Assembly (NCBI GenBank): GCA_005884465.1
Contig: VAZH01000310.1
Coordinates: 1 to 8,530, forward strand
Direction of reading: 5' to 3'
Source: Alphaproteobacteria bacterium
GTDB lineage: Bacteria; Pseudomonadota; Alphaproteobacteria; Rhizobiales; Xanthobacteraceae
DNA: 8,530 bases
In this document: positions 1 through 8,530 of the stretch, in pieces
Layout of the letters: each line of letters starts with the position of its first letter
How positions within the stretch are numbered: position 1 is the first letter of the stretch
Notes under the pieces: model-generated
Seen by the model: the letters and a program-made list of their open reading frames with translations, nothing else
Told to the model about the DNA's origin: nothing
The model's database searches: none
Program-made: the position numbers and the translations under genes

Positions 1-206
1 GCAAGGTGATGGCGACGATGAAATTCATCGAAAACCACATCACGATCATGATGGATATCTGGGGTGGCGTCGATGCCATCAGGGCCCACGTGCCTCCCAT
101 GGCCGACGATCGGCGGGAAGGCAGCGCCCGGCTATTGAACGGGCCGAAGTTGGACGGCGACGCCGGTCACGCCTCGCAGAACGACATCGACGCATTGTTT
201 GAGTGA
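1..206 (+). CDS. cheZ: CheZ-family chemotaxis protein phosphatase, C-terminal fragment
   Basis: This is the last 67 codons of a gene entering from the left edge, ending at TGA 204-206. CheZ dephosphorylates CheY-P and so resets the flagellar switch signal in the cytoplasm. Two stretches show the identity. A helix reads KVMATMKFIENHITIMMDIWGG, split here as KVMATMKFIENH (from base 3) then ITIMMDIWGG; it corresponds to the segment directly after the DLTGQ catalytic motif of the family. The tail has LLNGP, a short linker, then ASQNDIDALFE. E. coli CheZ, as I remember it, ends with LLNGP, a linker and ASQDQVDDLLDSLGF, and that tail is the CheY-binding peptide. The present tail keeps the ASQ-x-D-hydrophobic-D pattern but stops without the final LGF. 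The catalytic Gln should lie only a few residues beyond the left edge. No other chemotaxis gene is in view, so linkage to a che cluster is unknown. Confidence 0.85.
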   Translation, partial: KVMATMKFIENHITIMMDIWGGVDAIRAHVPPMADDRREGSARLLNGPKLDGDAGHASQNDIDALFE

Positions 207-227
207 CGACAGCCTTTCTTTCGGCAG

Positions 228-255
228 AAAACAAAACGCCGGCGTTTCTTGTTTT
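228..255 (+). terminator. possible hairpin terminator after cheZ
   Basis: A 14-base perfect palindrome (234-247, AAACGCC/GGCGTTT) begins 27 bases after the cheZ stop. It is extended by A-rich sequence on the left (from 228) pairing with the T-rich sequence TTGTTTT on the right (to 255), with a small bulge. The A-rich left and T-rich right flanks fit a Rho-independent terminator that could work in both directions. The stem is short and the T-tract is interrupted, so this is only a candidate. Confidence 0.45.
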
Positions 256-273
256 GGAAATCAATTTGAGTTC

Positions 274-451
274 GTCATTCCGGGATGGTGCGCTAGCTAG
301 CACCAGACCTCAGATGCGCAATTGCGCATCGGGGAATCTCGAGATTCCGGGTTCGATGCGGAGCCTGTCATCGGGCCGCGCGGCGCCTGTCATCGGGCGC
401 GCGTCCGCGCGACCCGTTGGCGCGGACCCGTTGGCATCGCCCCGGAATGAC
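274..451. repeat. compound palindromic interspersed repeat (Bradyrhizobium-type)
   Basis: The element is bounded by a perfect 11-bp inverted repeat, GTCATTCCGGG (274-284) and CCCGGAATGAC (441-451). It is built of a string of smaller palindromes. There is a GGTGC/GCACC hairpin at 287-304, a perfect 18-bp palindrome at 313-330 and a perfect 16-bp palindrome at 333-348 containing CTCGAG. A CGATGC/GCATCG arm pair (354-359 and 434-439) is interrupted by about 74 bases. That interruption holds two direct repeats: GCCTGTCATCGGGC at 363-376 and 385-398, and an ACCCGTTGG-ending 14-mer at 407-420 and 421-434. From memory this composition is typical of the abundant intergenic repeats of Bradyrhizobium and relatives. 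It lies between the convergent cheZ and lipoprotein genes, where it may also help end transcription. Confidence 0.85.
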
Positions 452-464
452 AGGGGTGAGCAGG

Positions 465-974
465 TCAGGCCCGCGGCGCGCAGCGGACGTAGACCATGTT
501 GCCGTAACGAAGCCCGGCATCCTTGTCGATGAAACGGGTGATCAGCACGCGCCCGTCGAATGAGACGATCTCACGATCCTGCTCGGCGCCGGCCGGTCCG
601 GGCGGACCGATATAATTCTTGCCGCTCGGGCTGCCCTTGAGACGCAATTCCAGCGGCGTCGCCTGGTCGGCCAGATGCATGATCACGCCGCCGGAAGAGC
701 CGGCTCCGATCACGTAAGGCTGCTTGCACTGCGCCCGCGCCGCGGCTTCGGTGCGCGCGCGATCACTGGGATTCTGGAACGATGCAAGGCCCCAGCGGCC
801 GACAATCTCGTCGGAGCGGATGGTCGCCGGCACTTCGGGCAGGGGCTCGGGAGCGACCGATGGAGAGGATGAGAATGAGGGCAGGTTCGTGCTCCCGCAC
901 GCGCCGAGGAATATCGTTAGCGCGCAGGCGATCCCCAGGTGAGCGACCGCGCGCGCGTTACGTGACCTGACCAT
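465..974 (-). CDS. small lipoprotein of unknown function
   Basis: The gene encodes 169 residues, read from ATG (complement of 972-974) to TGA (complement of 465-467). I chose this start because a GGGGAAA ribosome site lies just upstream (complement of 979-985) and because it places a clean lipoprotein signal at the N-terminus: basic residues (R3, R5, R8), a hydrophobic stretch, then the lipobox L23-G24-A25-C26. The longer in-frame extension to 1091 would bury the signal. After Cys26 comes a Ser/Pro-rich linker to about residue 46. A compact domain follows, with IVGRWGLASFQNPSDRAR near its start, a Cys in AQCKQP, and a C-terminal YVRCAP. These two cysteines could form a disulfide. The mature protein should be anchored to a membrane facing the periplasm. 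I do not recognise a named domain. It is divergent from groES and may share the regulatory region between them. Confidence 0.85.
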   Translation of the reverse strand: MVRSRNARAVAHLGIACALTIFLGACGSTNLPSFSSSPSVAPEPLPEVPATIRSDEIVGRWGLASFQNPSDRARTEAAARAQCKQPYVIGAGSSGGVIMHLADQATPLELRLKGSPSGKNYIGPPGPAGAEQDREIVSFDGRVLITRFIDKDAGLRYGNMVYVRCAPRA

Positions 975-1126
975 GGCATTTCCCCGAACAATTCGCGGCC
1001 GCACCCGTCCCGCAGCCAAGCGTAAAACTGCTGTCGGAGCAATGACGTCCAGCAAATTACCCTCGCGCTCGGATGTTATTTCCCGAAGCATCCTATATCG
1101 GCCTCACCAACGGCTTAACCCCCTTT

Positions 1127-1149
1127 GCTTGACAGGATCGGCGTCAAGC
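1127..1149. repeat. inverted repeat over the groESL -35 region
   Basis: GCTTGAC (1127-1133) and GTCAAGC (1143-1149) are perfect 7-bp inverted repeats separated by 9 bases. The left arm contains the -35-like CTTGAC, and the right arm ends at the first base of the -10-like motif. It could be a second operator, or it may be chance; nothing else in the sequence tells which. Confidence 0.45.
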
Positions 1150-1155
1150 CATATT
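1128..1155 (+). promoter_or_regulatory. groESL promoter, heat-shock sigma-like
   Basis: CTTGACA (1128-1134) is followed by 14 bases and CCATATT (1149-1155). This fits the sigma-32/RpoH pattern (CTTGAAA, 13-15 bases, CCCAT-T) well. The same bases contain TTGACA, a perfect housekeeping -35, but the matching -10 candidates (ATATTC or TATTCC at 16-17 bases) are weaker. Transcription would start near 1162, a few bases before the CIRCE element, leaving a leader of about 130 bases before groES. The placement is inferred from motif matches only. Confidence 0.65.
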
Positions 1156-1168
1156 CCCGGGCGCACAA

Positions 1169-1195
1169 TTAGCACTCCGAGAGTGTGATTGCCAA
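1169..1195. promoter_or_regulatory. CIRCE element (HrcA operator), right arm degenerate
   Basis: The consensus is TTAGCACTC, 9 bases, GAGTGCTAA. Here the left arm is a perfect TTAGCACTC (1169-1177). With the canonical 9-base spacer (1178-1186) the right arm is GATTGCCAA (1187-1195), matching 7 of 9 positions. A second GAGTG lies inside the spacer at 1181-1185, only 3 bases from the left arm. The site falls just after the predicted transcription start, the usual place for HrcA repression of groESL. HrcA binding keeps the operon low until heat or misfolded protein occupies GroEL. Confidence 0.8.
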
Positions 1196-1284
1196 AGAAT
1201 GCGAGCGGTTCTGCCCCTTGCGGTGTCGAATACGCCTTGTGTTCCGATCCACTGTCAAACCCGACCGACAAACCGACCCTCCAG

Positions 1285-1289
1285 AAGGA
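1285..1289 (+). promoter_or_regulatory. groES ribosome binding site
   Basis: AAGGA lies 6 bases before ATG 1296. It fixes the groES start; the same frame is open upstream to an ATG at 1185, but that ATG would lie within the CIRCE spacer and would add a tail absent from the GroES family. Confidence 0.8.
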
Positions 1290-1295
1290 ACCCTC

Positions 1296-1592
1296 ATGGC
1301 TAAATCCAAATTTCGTCCGCTGCATGACCGTGTCGTGGTCAAGCGAATCGAGGCCGAAGAAAAGACCAAGGGCGGCATCATCATTCCGGACACCGCCAAG
1401 GAAAAGCCCTCGCAGGGCGAAATCACCGCGGTCGGGCCGGGCGGGCGTGACGAAGCCGGCAAGCTGATCCCGATCGACCTCAAGGTCGGCGACCGCGTGC
1501 TGTTCGGCAAATGGTCGGGCACCGAGGTCACGATCGACGGCGAGGATCTCCTGATCATGAAGGAGAGCGACATCATGGGCGTGCTGGCCTGA
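1296..1592 (+). CDS. groES: GroES co-chaperonin (Cpn10)
   Basis: This gene encodes 98 residues, full length for the family. GroES forms the heptameric lid that closes the GroEL folding chamber in the cytoplasm and triggers release of substrate into it. The N-terminus [13 protein letters not shown] is the family signature. The mobile loop that docks on GroEL lies at about residues 20-36, with the hydrophobic tripeptide III at 28-30 in GGIIIPD. The roof region PGGRDEAGK is at about 48-56. The C-terminal strand [18 protein letters not shown] is also typical. The start is fixed by the ribosome site at 1285-1289. It is the first gene of a groES-groEL operon; the 168-base gap to groEL is long and filled mainly by a palindromic repeat. 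The promoter and CIRCE element upstream indicate heat-shock induction and HrcA repression. Confidence 0.98.
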   Translation: MAKSKFRPLHDRVVVKRIEAEEKTKGGIIIPDTAKEKPSQGEITAVGPGGRDEAGKLIPIDLKVGDRVLFGKWSGTEVTIDGEDLLIMKESDIMGVLA

Positions 1593-3404
<1,812 letters not shown>

Positions 3405-3433
3405 GGCCGCCCTCTTATCGAGATCGCCGAACG

Positions 3434-3463
3434 GAAGGTCGCCTCCAGGCGGCCTTCTTTTTT
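3434..3463 (+). terminator. Rho-independent terminator of groESL
   Basis: A 10-bp stem pairs GAAGGTCGCC (3434-3443) with GGCGGCCTTC (3448-3457), with one G-T pair. The loop is TCCA, followed directly by six T residues (3458-3463). It sits 29 bases after the groEL stop and separates the operon from the next gene on the same strand. Confidence 0.93.
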
Positions 3464-3553
3464 GGCGATTTGTGCGGGTTTTGCTATTGAAAGCCTGGTT
3501 CGGATTCTCAACGGAATCGAATGAGCTTTGCGATATCGTCTGATCAACTCTTC

Positions 3554-3558
3554 GGGGA
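3554..3558 (+). promoter_or_regulatory. ribosome binding site of the exported-protein gene
   Basis: GGGGA lies 7 bases before ATG 3566. It favours this start over the in-frame ATG at 3521, which has no comparable site and would put 15 extra residues before the signal peptide. Confidence 0.75.
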
Positions 3559-3565
3559 ATCACCT

Positions 3566-4762
3566 ATGCGCGCGCTTCTGTTCTGCCTGCTCGGCCTGAT
3601 GACAGCCTCGTCGGATCTCGCATTGGCTCAAATGAAGCTCTCGCCCAAGGCCGCGCCGGGGGCCAACGAAACCAGGTATTTCACGTCCATCGACGGGTTG
3701 ATGGACGGCAATGCGGACGCCATCCTCAAGGAAACCCGGCAGGGCAAGACCGTCACCTCGGCGGTGCTCGACGTTTGCTACCCGGCCGAAAAAGGCTCCG
3801 ATCGCAAGGACCGCTTTGTCGTCAACCTGGCGGTCAACGGTCAGACCTTGAGTGGAACCACGCAGAGCATCAGTGACCAATTGCCTGTTACCGTGAAGCT
3901 GGTGCGCAAGCCGACCGGCGACACTTTCGAATTCAAGGGCCAGATCAGCGTCGGCCAGACCGTCACCGAGGTGACCTCGACCGACAATTCCGACCTCAGT
4001 GAAAAGGAATTCCGCGACAACCAGACCACCGACGACGGTATCGCGGCAGCGCCGAAGGATTTCAGCGAAGTCTCTCCGGAATCGATTGGCGTAAGGTTGA
4101 AGCTCGACGCGGCGCTGGATTTCCTTCAAGGGCTGAAGGGGCAGGATGTCGAGGTTTCGCTCAGCAGCCTCACCGTCTCGTGCGATGCGCTGCGCGCCGG
4201 CGAGCAGACGATCAACATCAGCGTCGATCCGAATCGCGCCGCCGGGCTGATTGCGAAATTCAAGTCGCTGCCCGGCGTAGTGGCCGCCGGCTGGACCAGC
4301 GGCATCGTGGAGATGGAGCGCTCGATCCGTTTTCTGGCCGCCGACTGGCGCGACGGCGACAGACTGAACAGGGACAAGCTCGCGGCGGCTATTGCCAACG
4401 TCCTGGGCAAAACGCTTTCCGCGAAACCGTCGTCGTCGGCATGGAATCCCAATACCGGCAAGCTGAAATTGACGTTCAAGCGGCCGAGCCAGATATTTCC
4501 CGCCCTCGGCCTCACCGAAACGGTTGAGGTCACCGCGCTGGTGGCGCCGGACAGGCCCGGCGCATCCGACCGACTGATGCTCTGGATCAGCAATCCCGTG
4601 GTTTCGACGAAGGACGAAACCGCGGGCCCCAAACTTAATCTGGCCGAAGAGTCGAGCGGCGACGAAGAAGGCGACCAAAAGGACGACAACGGCTCGGTCG
4701 ATGCGCTGGCGAAGGAATTCAAGGGCCAGCGCTGGGATGCCGATAAATCGGCCTGGAAATAG
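3566..4762 (+). CDS. exported protein of unknown function, two cysteines
   Basis: The gene encodes 398 residues. A short Sec signal peptide is clear: R2, a hydrophobic core LLFCLLGLM (4-12), and an ALA motif at 19-21 giving cleavage before Q22. The mature protein is soluble and largely polar with no further membrane segment, so a periplasmic location is likely. It has two cysteines, C71 (LDVCYPAEK) and C206 (LTVSCDAL), each followed or preceded by beta-like sequence, which could form a disulfide. The segment 140-165 is rich in Asp, Asn, Thr and Glu and looks like a linker between two domains. A second acidic stretch (EESSGDEEGDQKDDNG, 361-376) precedes a C-terminal KGQRWDADKSAWK. I recognise no family. 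It follows groEL on the same strand after 161 bases, but the strong terminator between them argues for a separate promoter, which I could not place with confidence. Confidence 0.88.
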   Translation: MRALLFCLLGLMTASSDLALAQMKLSPKAAPGANETRYFTSIDGLMDGNADAILKETRQGKTVTSAVLDVCYPAEKGSDRKDRFVVNLAVNGQTLSGTTQSISDQLPVTVKLVRKPTGDTFEFKGQISVGQTVTEVTSTDNSDLSEKEFRDNQTTDDGIAAAPKDFSEVSPESIGVRLKLDAALDFLQGLKGQDVEVSLSSLTVSCDALRAGEQTINISVDPNRAAGLIAKFKSLPGVVAAGWTSGIVEMERSIRFLAADWRDGDRLNRDKLAAAIANVLGKTLSAKPSSSAWNPNTGKLKLTFKRPSQIFPALGLTETVEVTALVAPDRPGASDRLMLWISNPVVSTKDETAGPKLNLAEESSGDEEGDQKDDNGSVDALAKEFKGQRWDADKSAWK

Positions 4763-4833
4763 CCTGTTTCTACCGACCTTGGGTTAGACGCTACCGGTTC
4801 ACAAGAAAACGCATCACCGCACCGGCCTAAAAT

Positions 4834-5250
4834 TCAGTTGGTGTTGAGGCGGAATCGCAGCGATCTGGTTCCGATGAACGAAACGAAATCGCCTTGCCGC
4901 TTCCAGGTGGCAGCCTCGCTCAGCACCGCCACCAGTTCATCGTCGGCCTGAGCCCGCGCCGGCGGACAGGCGCGATCCTGCAGCGGAGCGGCGACAAAGA
5001 TCACGGTATTGCCGGCCACCGAAAACTGGCCCTTGCCGGCCTTGCACCACAGGTCGAGCGTCGCCTCGCCGCTGTCGCCGATCTCCAGCGTCGGAAGCCG
5101 CTTCGATCCGGGCTGAGGCGCCACATCCAGCGTCATCTCCAGTCCAAACGGGAATCCATCATCGGCGCAAGCCGGAATGACCTGGAGGCCGGCCGCGGCC
5201 ACGATCAGCGCCAGTGCGGCCTGCCTCACAGAATTTGTCGCTGACAACAT
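4834..5250 (-). CDS. small exported META/HslJ-like domain protein
   Basis: The gene encodes 138 residues from ATG (complement of 5248-5250) to TGA. A GAGGG ribosome site (complement of 5256-5260) lies 5 bases upstream. A signal peptide covers residues 1-29: a hydrophobic core ALALIVAAAGL (12-22) and an ACA motif at 27-29, cleaving before DDGFPFG. C28 is not a convincing lipobox cysteine because proline precedes A27. The mature part resembles the META domain of HslJ-type proteins: a Cys in a WCKAGKGQFSVAGN stretch (68-81), a strand, then RACPP with the second Cys (C95), a helix DDELVAVLSEAATW (103-116), and a final strand pair ending SLRFRLNTN. C69 and C95 probably form a disulfide. In E. coli HslJ is heat-inducible and linked to novobiocin resistance; no such role is shown here. 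It lies 145 bases downstream of the lactate permease on the same strand. Confidence 0.85.
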   Translation of the reverse strand: MLSATNSVRQAALALIVAAAGLQVIPACADDGFPFGLEMTLDVAPQPGSKRLPTLEIGDSGEATLDLWCKAGKGQFSVAGNTVIFVAAPLQDRACPPARAQADDELVAVLSEAATWKRQGDFVSFIGTRSLRFRLNTN

Positions 5251-5298
5251 GCAATCCCTCGAAATATCCTAGGCGCTCACCGCCGCGCGTTGTTCTAT

Positions 5299-5372
5299 CG
5301 CATGATCCGCCAAAGTGTGGGAGGTTTGGCGAAAAGATCATGCGCACTTGCAATAATTTAGAGCGTGACATC
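5299..5372. repeat. palindromic repeat with GCATGATC arms
   Basis: CGCATGATC (5299-5307) pairs perfectly with GATCATGCG (5336-5344). Directly inside, CGCCAAA (5308-5314) pairs with TTTGGCG (5325-5331). AAAA bulges on the right side and there is a 10-base loop. This gives a 16-bp interrupted stem, followed by a non-palindromic tail (TTTAGAGCGTGACATC, 5357-5372). From memory, elements with GCATGATC arms, an AAAAGATCATGC right side and an AAAGCGCGATGA-like tail are scattered widely in Bradyrhizobium-group genomes. The right boundary is approximate. It lies between the lactate permease gene and the META-domain gene. No T-tract follows in either direction, so it is not a classical terminator. Confidence 0.72.
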
Positions 5373-5395
5373 CATCTGTGTCGTCAGAGCCGGTC

Positions 5396-7060
<1,665 letters not shown>

Positions 7061-7367
7061 TACAGTTTCTCCCCCACGCCACTATTGCTGCGCGCCGACC
7101 AGCGTGCACGGTCAGGCGTGCCTGGCGTGATCGCAAGGTGTGTCTTTGCAATGCGCGAAATCAGCCGGGAATTTGGCTTTACCAAGCTCCGCTCACAACC
7201 CCGCGAAGTGCGAAAGGCCCCGCCCCTCGCCGTTATACCCATGCTAGGGTTGACTCGGAGGCTGCGACAAGCCACCGCAGACCGCGACCCTTACGACTTT
7301 AGTCTAGCATACCAAATTCTCCAATTTTTTCAGGGCTTTGAAGCCATTCTCCTGGAGACGGTAATCT
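7061..7367. other. divergent intergenic region between lldP and the ABC transporter gene
   Basis: These 307 bases must hold the promoters of two divergent genes. I could not place either with confidence. A TTGACT at 7250-7255 has no good -10 at 16-18 bases. Two short features stand out: GCGTG occurs three times at 7102-7129 near the permease side, one copy being the centre of CAGGCGTGCCTG (7113-7124), and ATGCTAG (7241-7247) is inverted as CTAGCAT (7304-7310). Any of these could be operators, but the evidence is weak. Open frames through this stretch lack codon bias and family similarity. Confidence 0.5.
7354..7357 (+). promoter_or_regulatory. ribosome binding site of the ABC transporter gene
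   Basis: GGAG ends 10 bases before GTG 7368. An in-frame TAA at 7362-7364 rules out any start further upstream, and no ATG follows until well inside the first domain, so the GTG start is effectively forced. Confidence 0.75.
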
Positions 7368-8530
7368 GTGAACAGTATCCGCTCGACGCTCGCGACCGTA
7401 TGGCGGATCGCTGCCCCTTATTTTCGTTCCGAAGACAAATTAGCGGGCCGCGCACTGCTCGCGGCGGTGATTGCGATCGAACTTTCGCTGGTCGGGATCG
7501 ACGTTCTCCTGAACCAGTGGAACAACCGCTTTTACAACGCGCTTCAGGAAAAGGATTGGGACGGGTTCGTCAGGGAAATCGGCATCTTCTCGCTGCTTGC
7601 CACCTGTTATATCGCACTCGCGGTCTATCAGCTTTATCTCAATCAATGGCTTCAGATCCGCTGGCGCCGCTGGTTGACCAGTCACTATCTCGGTGAGTGG
7701 TTGCAGGATGCCAACCATTATCGCATGCAGCTGCAGGGCGATGCCGCCGACAACCCGGACCAGCGCATCACTGACGACGTGAAACTGTTCGTCGAGCGAA
7801 CGCTGGACATCGGTGTCGGCCTGCTGAGCGCGGTGGTGACCCTGGCATCCTTCATCATCATCCTGTGGGGTCTCTCTGCGGCATCTCCGCTGACGATTTT
7901 CGGCCGCGAGTTCACGATCCCCGGCTATCTCGTGTGGGGCGCGCTGATCTATGCGGTGTTCGGAACGGCGCTGACGCAGTGGATCGGCTCACCGCTGGTC
8001 AACCTTGATTTTCAACAGCAGCGCTACGAGGCCGATTTCCGCTTCAACCTCGTGCGGGTGCGCGAAAATTCCGAACAGATTGCACTATTGCAGGGCGAGA
8101 GCGCCGAACGGCAGCGGCTGTCGGAGCGCTTCGGCCGCGTCGTCGACAACTGGTACGGCATCATGCAGCGGACCAAGCGGCTGACCGCGTTTACCGCAAG
8201 CTACTCGCAAGCCGCGGTGATCTTCCCCTACGTTCTGGTGGCGCCGGCCTATTTTGCCGACAAGATTCACCTCGGCGGCATGATGCAGACCGCGGCCGCC
8301 TTCTCCAGCGTGCAAAAGGCGCTGTCATTCTTCGTCACCATTTACCGGTCGCTGGCGGAATGGCGGGCCGTGATCGCACGCCTCGACGGATTTGAGATGG
8401 CAATCGGCAGCGCCGCCAACCTGACCGAGCGGGCAGACTCGATTCATGTCGTGCCATCACCCGGCAGCGACAAGATCGACCTCGAACAGCTTCTCGTCAG
8501 GCTGCCCAACGGAAGGCCGTTGGTCTCGGC
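7368..8530 (+). CDS. ABC transporter, fused permease/ATPase, SbmA/BacA-like superfamily (3' truncated)
   Basis: There are 387 codons from GTG 7368 to the right edge with no stop. The protein is an inner-membrane ABC subunit whose permease domain comes first and ATPase second. The permease part belongs to the ABC_membrane_2 group (YddA, ABCD, SbmA/BacA-related). Membrane segments are near 29-47, 72-92, 145-165 and 178-200, with others after 280. Family signs are LNQWNNRFYNALQEKDW (48-64), NPDQRI (129-134), and the EAA-like loop ENSEQIALLQGE (233-244). At about residue 370 IDLEQLLVRLPNGRPLV begins the first strands of the ATPase domain; the Walker A motif would lie just beyond the edge. SbmA and BacA themselves lack the ATPase, so this is the fused type, which includes Bradyrhizobium BclA (peptide uptake, bacteroid differentiation) and the E. 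coli YddA type. Several paralogs usually exist per genome; which one this is cannot be told here. Confidence 0.92.
   Translation, partial: MNSIRSTLATVWRIAAPYFRSEDKLAGRALLAAVIAIELSLVGIDVLLNQWNNRFYNALQEKDWDGFVREIGIFSLLATCYIALAVYQLYLNQWLQIRWRRWLTSHYLGEWLQDANHYRMQLQGDAADNPDQRITDDVKLFVERTLDIGVGLLSAVVTLASFIIILWGLSAASPLTIFGREFTIPGYLVWGALIYAVFGTALTQWIGSPLVNLDFQQQRYEADFRFNLVRVRENSEQIALLQGESAERQRLSERFGRVVDNWYGIMQRTKRLTAFTASYSQAAVIFPYVLVAPAYFADKIHLGGMMQTAAAFSSVQKALSFFVTIYRSLAEWRAVIARLDGFEMAIGSAANLTERADSIHVVPSPGSDKIDLEQLLVRLPNGRPLVS

Noticed and set aside
363..434. The short direct repeats as a possible CRISPR array.
   Set aside because: There are only two copies of each, with no regular unique spacers, and the copies form hairpin arms of a REP-like element.
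203..532. A 109-codon plus-strand open frame overlapping the cheZ stop and the repeat.
   Set aside because: It is mostly translated palindromic repeat; there is no ribosome site and no coding signal.
1169..1185. Reading the CIRCE as TTAGCACTC with GAGTG only 3 bases away.
   Set aside because: The canonical 9-base spacing gives a right arm matching 7 of 9 bases (1187-1195), so the closer GAGTG is treated as an extra feature within the spacer.
3464..3565. A promoter for the exported-protein gene using TTGAAA at 3487-3492.
   Set aside because: No acceptable -10 hexamer lies 16-18 bases downstream (AACGGA at 3510-3515).
3560..4678. A 372-codon open frame on the minus strand opposite the exported two-cysteine protein gene.
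   Set aside because: It is Arg/Gly-rich with no signal or motif, while the plus-strand frame has a ribosome site and a clean signal peptide.

Overview
The window looks like chromosomal DNA from an alphaproteobacterium of the Bradyrhizobium / Rhodopseudomonas / Nitrobacter group. Three things support this: a GroES/GroEL pair very close to what I remember of Bradyrhizobium sequences, high-GC coding bias, and three kinds of palindromic intergenic repeat that I recognise from memory as typical of that group. Species identity cannot be settled by reading alone.

Layout from left to right. (1) Bases 1-206 are the 3' end of a CheZ-type chemotaxis phosphatase gene. It is followed by a possible hairpin terminator and a long compound palindromic repeat (274-451). 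(2) A gene for a small lipoprotein of unknown function lies on the minus strand (465-974). (3) A divergent regulatory region follows, with a heat-shock-like promoter and a CIRCE (HrcA operator) element. It drives groES (1296-1592) and groEL (1761-3404). A second kind of palindromic repeat sits in the 168-base gap between the two chaperonin genes. A strong Rho-independent terminator closes the operon. (4) Bases 3566-4762 encode an exported protein of unknown function with two cysteines after the signal peptide. (5) Two genes lie on the minus strand: a small exported META/HslJ-like protein (4834-5250) and, upstream of it in the direction of transcription, a full-length LctP-family L-lactate permease (5396-7060). 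A third kind of palindromic repeat separates them. (6) After a 307-base divergent intergenic region, a fused permease/ATPase ABC exporter subunit of the SbmA/BacA-like (ABC_membrane_2) superfamily starts with GTG at 7368. It runs off the right edge just as its ATPase domain begins.

Functional picture. The core is a stress-inducible chaperonin operon with an apparently dual control region. Around it are envelope proteins of unknown role (a lipoprotein, a periplasmic two-cysteine protein and a META-domain protein) and two membrane transporters. No mobile element, CRISPR array, tRNA or rRNA is visible. I see no clear novel multi-gene system. The most interesting material is regulatory and repeat architecture: the degenerate CIRCE over a heat-shock promoter, the palindromic repeat inside groESL, and a nested self-duplication in the first repeat. 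The uncharacterised exported proteins and the truncated BacA-like transporter come next.
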